DNA from: an uncultured Alphaproteobacteria bacterium
GTDB taxonomy: Bacteria > Pseudomonadota > Alphaproteobacteria > Rhodobacterales > Rhodobacteraceae
DNA length: 64,000 bases
Direction: 5' to 3'
Assembly: GCA_902573735.1 (NCBI GenBank)
Contig: CACGLH010000003.1
Span: forward strand, 62,001-126,000
Shown here: piece by piece, positions 44,585 to 53,488 of the stretch
Layout of the letters: every line of letters begins with the position of its first letter
Numbering within the stretch: the first letter of the stretch is position 1
Translations under genes and position numbers: made by a program
Notes under the pieces: generated by a model
What the model was told of the DNA's origin: nothing
The model's database searches: none
Seen by the model: the letters and a program-made list of their open reading frames with translations, nothing else

Positions 44585-45475
44585 TCAATAAAAATATTTT
44601 TGATTTAATTTGTTAATTAAATTCAACATTTTATTAGCTTCTTCATGCTGAAATTTATCAAATTTTGCTTCTTTTTTCCTACAAAAATTACATGAGAATA
44701 TTCTTTCTTTAACACGTACTTCTTTAAAAAATTTTATGCTAATATCAATATTTTGGTTAGAAAAGTTTATTATTGGTAGAATTTCATTAAATAAATTCCT
44801 AGCCTTATTAACTTGTCCATTATTATACAAATCGTAAACCTTTACATATAAAAATTCTAAACAAGTGGGTATAAAGGCATCTACACCCCTATTTAATGCA
44901 TCAATTAATTGAGTTACTGCCCAACCACCACAAACATGTAATTTATTTTTAGTAATTTTTTTTATCTTTGTGTATTTCTTTCCTGCATTTTGAGTTTCGA
45001 TTTTAAGCCATTTAAATTTATTTATTTCATCAAATAATTTCAGTATTTTTTTTTGACTAAGACCAGTACCAAGCCAATCTAAATCCTGAACCATAATAAT
45101 TTGAGGACCAACTTTAGCTATTTCTTTAAGTAATTTTAAATTATCAGCAGTACTTGTATTTTGATTGATCTGTATATTAATTCCAGTTGCGTTATTTTTT
45201 TTTGCAATTTTGGATAATTTAATACTATCTTCATTTTGTAAATCGCTCACACTAACTATAAAAGGTATTCTTTCTTTATTTGTATATTTTACTAATTCAA
45301 TAAAGGCTATTTTTTCTTGAAATGATAGTAATTTGTTTTCACCTGCAACAGCAAGTCCAAGCATACCACTGCAACCACTTCTTATGGTATGTTTAACAAG
45401 TTTTTCTAATGATTTTAGGTCTAAATCTCCTTTTTTAGAAAATGGTGTATTTAAACTAGGTAATATTCCTTTCAT
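44585..45475 (-). CDS. DapA-family aldolase-like protein, atypical active site
   Basis: A 296-residue TIM barrel of the dihydrodipicolinate synthase/N-acetylneuraminate lyase family. The Schiff-base Lys is probably Lys158 in 'FKWLKIET'. The usual 'GTTGE' is replaced by 'GLAVAGE' (40-46) and the 'YNxP' Tyr segment by 'QDLDWLGTG' (about 130-138), so the normal catalytic Tyr is missing. It is the last gene of the leftward transporter cluster. Its reaction is unknown; it may use different chemistry or a different substrate from the paralogue at 49438. Confidence 0.82.
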   Translation of the reverse strand: MKGILPSLNTPFSKKGDLDLKSLEKLVKHTIRSGCSGMLGLAVAGENKLLSFQEKIAFIELVKYTNKERIPFIVSVSDLQNEDSIKLSKIAKKNNATGINIQINQNTSTADNLKLLKEIAKVGPQIIMVQDLDWLGTGLSQKKILKLFDEINKFKWLKIETQNAGKKYTKIKKITKNKLHVCGGWAVTQLIDALNRGVDAFIPTCLEFLYVKVYDLYNNGQVNKARNLFNEILPIINFSNQNIDISIKFFKEVRVKERIFSCNFCRKKEAKFDKFQHEEANKMLNLINKLNQKYFY

Positions 45476-45528
45476 ATTTATTTAATTTTAAAATTATTAT
45501 TCATAATTAAATTTTAAAACCTTTTTGT

Positions 45529-46401
45529 TTATTTAACATAATCATTTTTGAATTTATAAGGTGTAGCTTTAATCCCACCCAAATTTTCACATTTTTTTGA
45601 TGCTGCTAAATTTGCATATTTACAAGCGTTTACTATTGGAGTTCCTATTGAAATTGCATATGTAAATGCACCATGCCATACATCACCAGCAGCTAGTGTG
45701 TCTTTGGCATCAATTTTAGGTGGTTTAAGTTGTACTAAATCATCATTATCTAGAAAAAATACTCCTTTTTCACCGTTAGTAACACATGAAAAATTACTAG
45801 CAAAATTTTTTACTATTTTTAAAGCTTTTTTAATTGATTTGGTATTGGTAAAAGATTCTAATCCTTGCATTGAAAAAGCAACATGGGAGGCTTCTTTTAC
45901 AGATCTTTCACAAACAGGAGTTTCAGCATCTAAAACACCAGGTTTCTTATTTTTTTTTGCTTCTTTTAAAATAAATATACTAGCATTTTTCAACCTTCCA
46001 TCTGTCAAATAAGCATTAAATATATTTTTTTCTATAAAATTATTTTGATCAAAATCTAAATTATCAGACCTAAAGTTAACTATTTGCCTTTCGCCATTAT
46101 TATCTATCGTTATGGAAGAGTTTGAAGTATTTATATTATTTTTAATTAATAAATGATCAGTATTAATATTTTCCTTTTTGAGTTCTTTTATAATAAAATG
46201 ACCAAAAAAATCATTTCCTATAGAACTTAAAAATGTTGCAGATCCACCTAACCTTGTTATTGCTATAGAGGCATTACATGCATTTCCTCCAGTTGAGAAA
46301 ATTTGTTTTTTTGAAACGTATTTAATTCCTTTGTTAGGTAATTTATTTAAATAATAAATTAAGTCTACAGTTACTAAACCAACAACAAGTATAGATTTCA
46401 T
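45529..46401 (-). CDS. PfkB-family carbohydrate kinase
   Basis: Ribokinase-like sugar kinase of 290 residues. The N-terminal 'STGGNACNASIAITRLGGSATFLSSIG' region and the C-terminal 'DTLAAGD' with catalytic Asp240 (family form DTxGAGD) identify it. It lies between the TRAP transporter and the atypical aldolase gene. With an aldolase family member present, it could phosphorylate a keto sugar or a keto-deoxy sugar acid; this is inference. A ketohexokinase-like substrate is equally possible. Confidence 0.88.
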   Translation of the reverse strand: MKSILVVGLVTVDLIYYLNKLPNKGIKYVSKKQIFSTGGNACNASIAITRLGGSATFLSSIGNDFFGHFIIKELKKENINTDHLLIKNNINTSNSSITIDNNGERQIVNFRSDNLDFDQNNFIEKNIFNAYLTDGRLKNASIFILKEAKKNKKPGVLDAETPVCERSVKEASHVAFSMQGLESFTNTKSIKKALKIVKNFASNFSCVTNGEKGVFFLDNDDLVQLKPPKIDAKDTLAAGDVWHGAFTYAISIGTPIVNACKYANLAASKKCENLGGIKATPYKFKNDYVK

Positions 46402-46447
46402 ATTTTCATCAAATTTAAAAATTATTTAACTTTAAAATTTAGTTTTT

Positions 46448-47743
46448 TTATCCTTCATATCCAAACTGCCGTGGCAACCATAATACTAGGTCAGGTATAG
46501 AAACCATCATAAAAAGTGCTATTATTAAAACAAATAGAAAAGGAATAACTTCCTTGATAATTTCACCTAATGGTATTCTAGATACTGCATTAATTACAAA
46601 TAATAAAACGCCATAGGGAGGAGTAATTAAACCAATCATACAATTAACAACTGCTACTACTCCAAAGTGTACAAAATCTATTCCTAACTCCCTACAAGAG
46701 GGCAAAAAAAGTGGAATGATTACGAGAATTAAAGTTGTGGCATCTAGTATACATCCTAATAATAGAATTAATATATTTACACCAATAAGAAATAATAATG
46801 GAGAAACATCTAATCCCACAAGATATCCTGCAATTATATCTGGAATATTTTCAGAAGCTACAATGTAATTTAAAATTAAAGCTCCACCTATGACTAAACC
46901 AACTGCAGCTGACGAGCGGGCTGACTCTACTAAAATTCTATAAAAATTAGAAAAAGATAGTGCCCTATAAAAAATTGAAGCTAAAATAAGTGCATAAAAA
47001 GCTGCTACAGCTGCAGCTTCAGTTGGAGTTGTTACGCCTCCATAAATACAATATAACAATATGATGGGCATTAATAATGCTGGAAATGCATTAAAAGTTA
47101 TTTTAGGTAATTCCTGTAAAGGTACAGATTCTTCAGGCTCATATCCTCTTTTAATTGCTATTAAACTGTTCATAGCCATAAGGACAGCTCCCATTAATAT
47201 TCCAGGTATTATACCTCCAAGGAAAAGATAACCTATTGAACTATTAGAAACCAATGCATATAGGACCATTGGAATCGAAGGGGGTATGATTGGTCCAATT
47301 GTGGCAGATGCTGCAGTTATTGCTGCTGCATAACCTCTAGTATAGTGACCAGATTTAACCATCATATTAATTATGATTTTTCCAATTCCTGCTGCATCAG
47401 CTACTGCTGACCCTGACATTCCAGAAAATATTATACTAGCCACTACATTTACATGACCAAGGCCACCTTTAAACCTACCAACTACCGCTACACAAAAACT
47501 TAAAAGTCTATCGCTTATAGTCCCAGCATTCATAATATTTGCTGCAACAATAAATAATGGAACCGCTAGTAAAATAAAGCTACTATATAAACCATCTAAA
47601 ATAACTTTACCTGCTAAACCTATTCCTTGACCTCCGATCCAAAGGTAAGCACAAGAACCAACAAAAATTGCATATGCTATAGGTGTACCAATAGCTGATA
47701 AACTAAATAAAAGTATTAAACAAATTATAAACTCATAAGACAT
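46448..47743 (-). CDS. dctM: TRAP transporter large permease
   Basis: Twelve-segment sodium-coupled transport subunit (431 residues). Family blocks include 'GVKSGHYTRGYAAAITAASATIGPIIPPSIPMVLYA' read in pieces, 'GIIPGILMG' and 'TTPTEAAAVAAFYAL', and the C terminus 'VINAVSRIPLGEIIKEVIPF'. The start overlaps the dctQ end by 11 bases, so the permease subunits are translated together. Confidence 0.95.
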   Translation of the reverse strand: MSYEFIICLILLFSLSAIGTPIAYAIFVGSCAYLWIGGQGIGLAGKVILDGLYSSFILLAVPLFIVAANIMNAGTISDRLLSFCVAVVGRFKGGLGHVNVVASIIFSGMSGSAVADAAGIGKIIINMMVKSGHYTRGYAAAITAASATIGPIIPPSIPMVLYALVSNSSIGYLFLGGIIPGILMGAVLMAMNSLIAIKRGYEPEESVPLQELPKITFNAFPALLMPIILLYCIYGGVTTPTEAAAVAAFYALILASIFYRALSFSNFYRILVESARSSAAVGLVIGGALILNYIVASENIPDIIAGYLVGLDVSPLLFLIGVNILILLLGCILDATTLILVIIPLFLPSCRELGIDFVHFGVVAVVNCMIGLITPPYGVLLFVINAVSRIPLGEIIKEVIPFLFVLIIALFMMVSIPDLVLWLPRQFGYEG

Positions 47744-48323
47744 TTTTATTCTCGCTCGATGAATTTATTTCATCAGCATCTGAATATAATAAATCAAATT
47801 CTGCAGAGTTTTTATAAACATAATAGGCTCTATAAAAATAACGAATTGATACAGCAATACAAAATATGAAGAAAACCATATAAATATCTCTTACACGTAT
47901 CCAATCTCCAAAAACATTTGAAAGCGTTGCTGTTTTTTTCAATCTTAAAATATAAAACTTACTCCAAGTAGGTTCTATTACAATTAAAAGAGTAATACCA
48001 ATTATCAAAGCACTAATAATAGCTAGCCATTTGCGTATTTTTGGAGTAACATTGGTATATAGCATATCAAAAATAACGTGATCCCGTTGTCTAACTATTA
48101 AGCCGTTTCCCCAAAAAACCATCCAAATCCACATCAAAAGGCAAAAATCAAGTGTCCATCCATAAAGAGTTGGATCAAGAAAAGGAAAAATTTCTTTTAT
48201 CCATTCTGCACGTGCAGTATATCGTATAGTAACTTGTAGAATAAAAGTTGCAAACATGGCGGCCATCATTAAGGCCGCCACAATTTCAAAAGCGTGAATA
48301 ATTCTACTTTTTATATTTTCCAT
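47733..48323 (-). CDS. dctQ: TRAP transporter small permease
   Basis: Four-segment accessory subunit (196 residues) that docks with DctM. Hydrophobic segments are near 12-30, 50-70, 90-115 and 140-165. 'LMWIWMVFWGNGLIVRQRDHVIFDML' is the usual DctQ core. The C terminus is acidic and polar. It follows dctP by 19 bases. Confidence 0.93.
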   Translation of the reverse strand: MENIKSRIIHAFEIVAALMMAAMFATFILQVTIRYTARAEWIKEIFPFLDPTLYGWTLDFCLLMWIWMVFWGNGLIVRQRDHVIFDMLYTNVTPKIRKWLAIISALIIGITLLIVIEPTWSKFYILRLKKTATLSNVFGDWIRVRDIYMVFFIFCIAVSIRYFYRAYYVYKNSAEFDLLYSDADEINSSSENKNVL

Positions 48324-48342
48324 AGAACTTCACGCATTTTTT

Positions 48343-49353
48343 TTAATTACCTAATGAATTAATTTTATCTAAGACTCCATCAGGCCATGGATCAGAGGCA
48401 TCTGTTTCTAAATACATTTTTTGAACATGACTTCTAAATGCTGCAAGGTTTGGTTCATAAATTTCAAGCCCCTGCTCTTTTAAGAAAGCTACTAAGTCCT
48501 CTTCTTTTTGAAGTTGGATTTGTCGAGCACTTTCAGCTGCATCAACAGCTGCCTTTTGTACTGTAGCTTGTTGGTCTGAATTTAAGTTATCCCAAACAGC
48601 TTTTGAAAAAGCAACATAATTTAAATCTACTAAATGAGATGTAAGTGCTATTTGGCAAGTAACCTCATAGAATTTTGCATCCACAACTGTTGGAAGTGGA
48701 TTATCTTGACCATCAACAGATTTAGTTTGAAGAGCTGTATAAACTTCTGTAAATGCCATTGGTGTAGGATTTGCTCCTAGAGCCTTACCTAAAAATTGCC
48801 ATGCATCAGTCCCTGGCATTCTCAAATTAATTCCAGCAAGGTCAGAGGGTGTTTGTACATTAACTTCATCTTTACATTGACGTAAGTTTACATGTCTTCT
48901 TCCTAAATACATTATGCTTAATAATTTTACACCTAATTCTTTCTCTACCATGGCTTTAAATGGATCCATTAAAGAGTCATTGAAAACTTTTACTTGGTGG
49001 GCAGCATTTTGGTGTACATAACCAGTAGCAAATATTGAAAACTCTGGAAAAAATTGAGCTAATTCTTGAGCTGAAGTAATTGACATTTCTAAATCACCTG
49101 AAGCAATAGCTTCGAGTTCTGAATTTTGCTTAATTAAAGATGCATTATAATAAGGCTCATATTTTGCAAAACTTGCAACAGCAGGTGCGAATACTTTTTC
49201 TAAAGCAATACTTCTTTGATCAGTAGCTGATGCAGGAGTTGACATTCTTAATGTAACATGACCGTCAGCAAAAGCTATAGAAACAAAACTAACTACAAAT
49301 AAAGTAACTAGAGTTGTTAATTTTTGTAATATATTAAAATGTAGATATTTCAT
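48343..49353 (-). CDS. dctP: TRAP transporter substrate-binding protein (DctP type)
   Basis: Periplasmic binding protein (336 residues) delivering the substrate to DctQM. A signal peptide ends near 'SIAFADGHVTLRMS'. 'NLRMPGTDAWQFLGKALGANPTPMAFTEVYTALQTKSVDGQDNPL' (read in pieces) contains the Arg that binds the substrate carboxylate in characterised members. The substrate is therefore probably an organic or sugar acid. AAGGAG at 49363-49368 gives a strong ribosome-binding site nine bases before the ATG, stronger than neighbouring genes, as expected for the abundant binding protein. Confidence 0.95.
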   Translation of the reverse strand: MKYLHFNILQKLTTLVTLFVVSFVSIAFADGHVTLRMSTPASATDQRSIALEKVFAPAVASFAKYEPYYNASLIKQNSELEAIASGDLEMSITSAQELAQFFPEFSIFATGYVHQNAAHQVKVFNDSLMDPFKAMVEKELGVKLLSIMYLGRRHVNLRQCKDEVNVQTPSDLAGINLRMPGTDAWQFLGKALGANPTPMAFTEVYTALQTKSVDGQDNPLPTVVDAKFYEVTCQIALTSHLVDLNYVAFSKAVWDNLNSDQQATVQKAAVDAAESARQIQLQKEEDLVAFLKEQGLEIYEPNLAAFRSHVQKMYLETDASDPWPDGVLDKINSLGN

Positions 49354-49437
49354 GATTATTTTCTCCTTATAACAACAAGAAGATTACAGATTTTCAAATG
49401 TAATTCAACATTATAAGGGTACTAAATGAATTATAAA

Positions 49438-50295
49438 TTAAATTATTTTTTTTAACTCATCTATTATCTCAATTGATGATTTAATCAAAGGTGGCCTCAC
49501 ATTTAGCCAAATTTTATTTTTTGTTTTTAAGTATAATAAGGTTTTTATTGCTGGGACTACTGGAAAATTCAAAATTTTATTAACAATTTTATTAATTGAT
49601 GGATTTTCTTGCTTATTTTTAATTATATCTAAAATCTCCTTTGGATAAATATTTGATAATCCACAAATAGAACCGTCTCCACCTAATTTAAGGACCTTAG
49701 CAATTAACCTTTCATCCCCAACAGTAGTTACGATACTATTATGTTTAAGATATTTATTAGTTTGTTCAATATCACCAGAACTATCCTTAACACCTTTTAC
49801 AAAATTTTCACTAAATTGATCTTGTAATCTTCTTATGAGTTCAGCATTTATTCTAATTTTAGTGATTTGTGGAATATTATAGAGTAAAATTGAATTTTGA
49901 TTTGATATACTATTAAAGAGATTAATAAACCAACTTTCAAGAGCGTCTTTATGAAGTTCTTTAAAGAAAAATGGTGGTGAAACTAAAAAATTTTTTATGC
50001 CTAATTTATTATAATTTTCTATCTCGAATTTTGCTGTTTTGTAACTTGATTGAATAATAGAAACATAAGTTTGTTTTGTCTTTAATTCATGGGACAATAA
50101 ATACTCCAAGGATTTAATTTTTTCTTTAAAACTAATTGATGGTCCTTCCCCAGTCGTTCCAAAAAATGTGAATGATTTAATATTATATCTAATAAGATAA
50201 GATATATGATTTCTTAATTCGTTAAGTTCAATTTTATTTTTTTTGTCAAAAGGTGTCGCAACAGCGACTGATAAACCAAACAATATTTTCACCAT
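49438..50295 (-). CDS. DapA-family aldolase/lyase
   Basis: A 285-residue TIM barrel of the dihydrodipicolinate synthase/N-acetylneuraminate lyase/KDG aldolase family. The active-site residues are canonical: 'GTTGE' (46-50), Tyr139 in 'LLYNIP' and Schiff-base Lys170 in 'KGVKDSSG'. The biosynthetic DapA cannot be excluded from sequence, but the place at the head of a TRAP transporter operon favours a catabolic aldolase. ATG 50295 is preferred to TTG 50316, although neither has a good ribosome-binding site. Confidence 0.88.
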   Translation of the reverse strand: MVKILFGLSVAVATPFDKKNKIELNELRNHISYLIRYNIKSFTFFGTTGEGPSISFKEKIKSLEYLLSHELKTKQTYVSIIQSSYKTAKFEIENYNKLGIKNFLVSPPFFFKELHKDALESWFINLFNSISNQNSILLYNIPQITKIRINAELIRRLQDQFSENFVKGVKDSSGDIEQTNKYLKHNSIVTTVGDERLIAKVLKLGGDGSICGLSNIYPKEILDIIKNKQENPSINKIVNKILNFPVVPAIKTLLYLKTKNKIWLNVRPPLIKSSIEIIDELKKII

Positions 50296-50333
50296 TGATG
50301 ATAATTTAAAAATCAATAATATCTAAGCATTAA

Positions 50334-50386
50334 TTTATTATAAAATCTAATGATTATTTAATAAGTGATTATTATTTATTATAAAA
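50334..50386. promoter_or_regulatory. Direct repeat in the divergent promoter region
   Basis: TTTATTATAAAA occurs at 50334-50345 and again at 50375-50386, 41 bases apart (about four helical turns). TGATTATT also occurs twice between them (50351-50358 and 50366-50373). The gap separates the TRAP/aldolase operon from the NHL-protein gene, so a shared operator is possible. The repeats are AT-only. Confidence 0.25.
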
Positions 50387-50436
50387 ATGTTGAGTTAATT
50401 AATAAATTTAATTCTTAAATAATGGTAGAGCATTAA

Positions 50437-51387
50437 TTGAAAAAAAACTATAAATTTAAAAATGGTAACTTTGAACTCAATTTACCTTCTTTAATTAAAT
50501 TAGGAGATGTAGCAGGCATTTCTTTAGATGAAAAAGATAATATTTATCTTTTTAATAGAGGTGAAAATCCTATCATTGTTATTAATCAAAAGGGTGAATT
50601 AGTAAAAACATGGGGTCATGGTATTTTTAAAAATCCTCATGGAGCTCATATAGGGCATGATCAAAATATTTATCTAACAGATAATGGAGATCATACATTA
50701 CGAAAATTTACATTAGATGGTAAATTACTTCTTCAAATTGGAATACCTGATACGTCTCCTGGTTTTATGAGTGGTAAACCATTTTGTAGGTGTACTCATT
50801 CTGCATTAACACCTGAGGGTAATATAATCGTATCAGATGGTTATGGAAATGCATCTATTCATATTTTTGATCAAAATGGAAAACATTTAAAAACATGGGG
50901 GAGTCCTGGATCTTTACCTGGTGAATTTAATTTACCTCATAATGTTTGTTGTGATGAAGATGGATGGATCTATGTTGCTGATAGAGAAAACTCCAGAATT
51001 CAAATTTTTGATACTGATGGAAAATTCGAAAAACAAATCACTAATATGCACAGGCCTAGTGGTTTAGCAATTACTCCAGGGTCCAATCCAGATTTAATTA
51101 TTGGTGAATTAGCATCATATCTTGAAGTTAATAAAAACTTTCCAAACCTTGGTCCTTTTGTAAGTATTTTTAATACTCAAAGCAATTTGTTATATAGAAT
51201 AAGAAATAAAATTATAACAGGTTCAACTTATGGAATGTTAGTATCACCACACTCAATTGCTTATGATTCATTTGGAAATATTTATGTTGGGGATGTTGTA
51301 GAGACAGACTGGCATCACTTATATGCAAATCAACCAATGCCCAAGTATATGAAGAGATTTCATAGATTTGTAAATATTAGTATATGA
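50437..51387 (+). CDS. NHL-repeat beta-propeller protein
   Basis: A 316-residue protein made of NHL repeats such as 'LPHNVCCDEDGWIYVADRENSRIQIFD' (read in pieces), 'VKTWGHGIFKNPHG' and 'LKTWGSPGSLPGEF', which fold into a six-bladed propeller. No signal peptide is seen. Similar proteins are annotated as peptidylglycine lyase-like or SMP-30/gluconolactonase-like; the repeats alone do not fix an activity. It diverges from the TRAP/aldolase operon, so a role in the same pathway is plausible. The start is TTG 50437 after GGTAGAG. Confidence 0.8.
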   Translation: MKKNYKFKNGNFELNLPSLIKLGDVAGISLDEKDNIYLFNRGENPIIVINQKGELVKTWGHGIFKNPHGAHIGHDQNIYLTDNGDHTLRKFTLDGKLLLQIGIPDTSPGFMSGKPFCRCTHSALTPEGNIIVSDGYGNASIHIFDQNGKHLKTWGSPGSLPGEFNLPHNVCCDEDGWIYVADRENSRIQIFDTDGKFEKQITNMHRPSGLAITPGSNPDLIIGELASYLEVNKNFPNLGPFVSIFNTQSNLLYRIRNKIITGSTYGMLVSPHSIAYDSFGNIYVGDVVETDWHHLYANQPMPKYMKRFHRFVNISI

Positions 51388-51442
51388 AAAAATTATAAAT
51401 AAAGATTTTCAAATAACAAATTAGACATTATAAGGATAAAAT

Positions 51443-51589
51443 ATGAAAAAACTTTTGATAGCCTGTTTAATTGTTATATTGTTCAATACTAACTGTAGTA
51501 AAATTAGAAATGATACAACTATGATGTTATGTACTAGTTTGGAAACAAATCCAAATTTGTGTTCTAAAACTATATCAAAAAATCTTTGA
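51443..51589 (+). CDS. Small exported cysteine-containing protein
   Basis: A 48-residue ORF with an AAGGA site six bases before its ATG. Residues 1-17 ('MKKLLIACLIVILFNTN') look like a signal peptide or lipoprotein leader, followed by Cys18. The residues before it ('NTNC') fit the lipobox poorly. The mature part has two more cysteines (Cys30 and Cys40). I do not recognise a family. The good ribosome-binding site and signal make a real gene likely. Confidence 0.6.
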   Translation: MKKLLIACLIVILFNTNCSKIRNDTTMMLCTSLETNPNLCSKTISKNL

Positions 51590-51603
51590 TTTATTTACTC
51601 TTT

Positions 51604-52488
51604 TTATTTATTGATTAATATTAATCCTGTAATTACTAGAAAAGCAGCAAAAATAAAATCTGGTGTCATAACTTCACTTAAAATTAACCATCCAAAAAAA
51701 ATTGTGAATATTGGTGTTAAAAAAGAAAAGCTGGCAACACCAGAAGCTGGATATTTAGATAATAACCACAACCAGAATAAAAAACCTCCAGCAACAACCA
51801 CTATAGACTGAAAAAGTAATCCCCAGATGTGAATAATCTGAAAGTCACGTATTGGATTTTCAATAAATAATGAAAAACAAATTAAAATTGGACCCGAAAC
51901 CATTACCATCCATAACAACTGCATTTCAGGAATTTCTTTGTTAAAATTCGAATTTTTTGCAATTATAATAAGTAATGCCCAGAACAGTGCTGCCAAAAAT
52001 GCTAAAAAGTCTCCAAACAAACTTGAAGAATTAATAATAAGACCACTATCATTTTTAGAAACTGATATTACAACTCCTGAAAAAGCTAAAATTAATCCAA
52101 GCAGTTTAATAAAAGAGAGCTTTTCTTTATTTTTTGTAAAAAAAAGTAAGATAGTTAACCAAAGCGGCATTGAATAATAAATGATTGAATTTCTTGAGAC
52201 GCTAGTAAAATCTAATGCTAGAAAAAGAAATAAAAACTCTAAAGCAAAAATTAATCCAGCAATTAGACAAATGTTTGTATTTTTTTTATTAAAAACAATT
52301 GGTTTTCTAGTTAACTTCATCCATATAATGATAAATAAAAAAGCAATAAACGATCTAATTCCTGCAAAAAATATTGGATTTAAACCAACATTTACAAGTT
52401 TGATTACCACATGATTTATACCTAATAATAATGAAAAAGATATTAAAGCAATTGCTCCAAAAATATCTATTTTATTTTTTTTTTCCAT
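51604..52488 (-). CDS. EamA-family (DMT) transporter
   Basis: A 294-residue membrane protein with ten hydrophobic segments in two EamA repeats. The first repeat begins 'ALISFSLLLGINHVVIKLVNVGLNPIFFAGIR', read in pieces; the second begins near 'LFGDFLAFLAALFWALLIIIAK'. Family members export amino acids, purines or other metabolites. It is the first of three EamA genes between 51 and 62 kb. The substrate is unknown. Confidence 0.88.
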   Translation of the reverse strand: MEKKNKIDIFGAIALISFSLLLGINHVVIKLVNVGLNPIFFAGIRSFIAFLFIIIWMKLTRKPIVFNKKNTNICLIAGLIFALEFLFLFLALDFTSVSRNSIIYYSMPLWLTILLFFTKNKEKLSFIKLLGLILAFSGVVISVSKNDSGLIINSSSLFGDFLAFLAALFWALLIIIAKNSNFNKEIPEMQLLWMVMVSGPILICFSLFIENPIRDFQIIHIWGLLFQSIVVVAGGFLFWLWLLSKYPASGVASFSFLTPIFTIFFGWLILSEVMTPDFIFAAFLVITGLILINK

Positions 52489-52586
52489 TTTTAGATCATA
52501 TAATATAAAATTAATGAAGTTTTTCTATTCAATTGATAGATTAAGTCGTTATGTTTGTATACTAGCTTACAAATTATGAATATATC

Positions 52587-52964
52587 ATGTTTAAAATAAA
52601 AATATCCTTAATTTTCTTTTTATTTCATCTTTCAAAAGTAGTAGTTGCTGATGAGCATTCTTTATCAACTACTTTTTCATGTGATGTTTTAAGACATGTT
52701 CAAGTATTGAGAACTGTAATCACAGAATTTGATAAATTTAAATTTGAGGTAATAGTAAAAAAAGAAAATATAGTTTTAACTGATAGATATTTTTATGGAT
52801 CGTCTAATCTAGAATACTTAAATAAAGAAAGTGAAAATAATTGGTTAGCATCTGATGGAACAAACAGATTTAAACTAAATAATAATTATTTGTATATTTC
52901 AAGACTTGATAGTGTTGGAGTAAAGTCTATAAGTGCTTTTTGTAAAATTAAAAAATTTGAATAA
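52587..52964 (+). CDS. Uncharacterised exported protein
   Basis: A 125-residue protein with a clear signal peptide (about 1-21, ending 'VVVADEH'). The mature part has two cysteines, 'FSCDVLRHVQVLR' near the N terminus and 'SAFCKIKKFE' at the C terminus, which could form a disulfide. No family was recognised. It ends six bases before the convergent psiE-like gene. Confidence 0.7.
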   Translation: MFKIKISLIFFLFHLSKVVVADEHSLSTTFSCDVLRHVQVLRTVITEFDKFKFEVIVKKENIVLTDRYFYGSSNLEYLNKESENNWLASDGTNRFKLNNNYLYISRLDSVGVKSISAFCKIKKFE

Positions 52965-52970
52965 AAATAA

Positions 52971-53378
52971 TTATTTTCCGTAGTTTTCAGTATCGTTATC
53001 ATTAGTTTTTGAAGATACTAATGAATATATCGACCTCTGTCTTATTATTAATACCGCAATAGCAAGCATTAAAATTGCTCCGGCTTCATATAATAAGTTT
53101 TGGGGGTCAGATCCCTTTCCTTGTAATATTATCATTCTACTTAATGCTGTAATCGCAATAAAAAGAGGTAAAGTAATGGGTATACTTCCACTTCTATAAA
53201 ATACACCGACCATACCTAATACCTCGGTGTAAATGAATAATAACAATAAATCAGCAAGTTCAACTTCTCTATCAATAATTAAAGTCGATATCTCAATAAC
53301 AGTTGCACAAACAGTTGCTATAGCAATACAGATTAACAAAATCCTTTCGGTAGTTTTTATCAGAAATTCGAAATCCAT
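52971..53378 (-). CDS. PsiE-family (phosphate-starvation-inducible) membrane protein
   Basis: A 135-residue protein with four hydrophobic segments (about 12-32, 40-58, 65-85 and 100-118). The pattern 'ADLLLLFIYTEVLGMVGVFYRSGSIPITLPLFIAITALSRMII', read in pieces, is typical of PsiE proteins. The family is named from phosphate-regulated expression in Escherichia coli, but its function is unknown. No Pho-box-like direct repeat was recognised upstream. Confidence 0.82.
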   Translation of the reverse strand: MDFEFLIKTTERILLICIAIATVCATVIEISTLIIDREVELADLLLLFIYTEVLGMVGVFYRSGSIPITLPLFIAITALSRMIILQGKGSDPQNLLYEAGAILMLAIAVLIIRQRSIYSLVSSKTNDNDTENYGK

Positions 53379-53488
53379 TTTACTGCTCTTAGTTACTATA
53401 TTTTATAATTAATTTTTAAAGTTCATCTTTTCAAGTTAAAAAAAAAATATCTATAATTATTCAAACATATATTATAAAAAATTTATAA

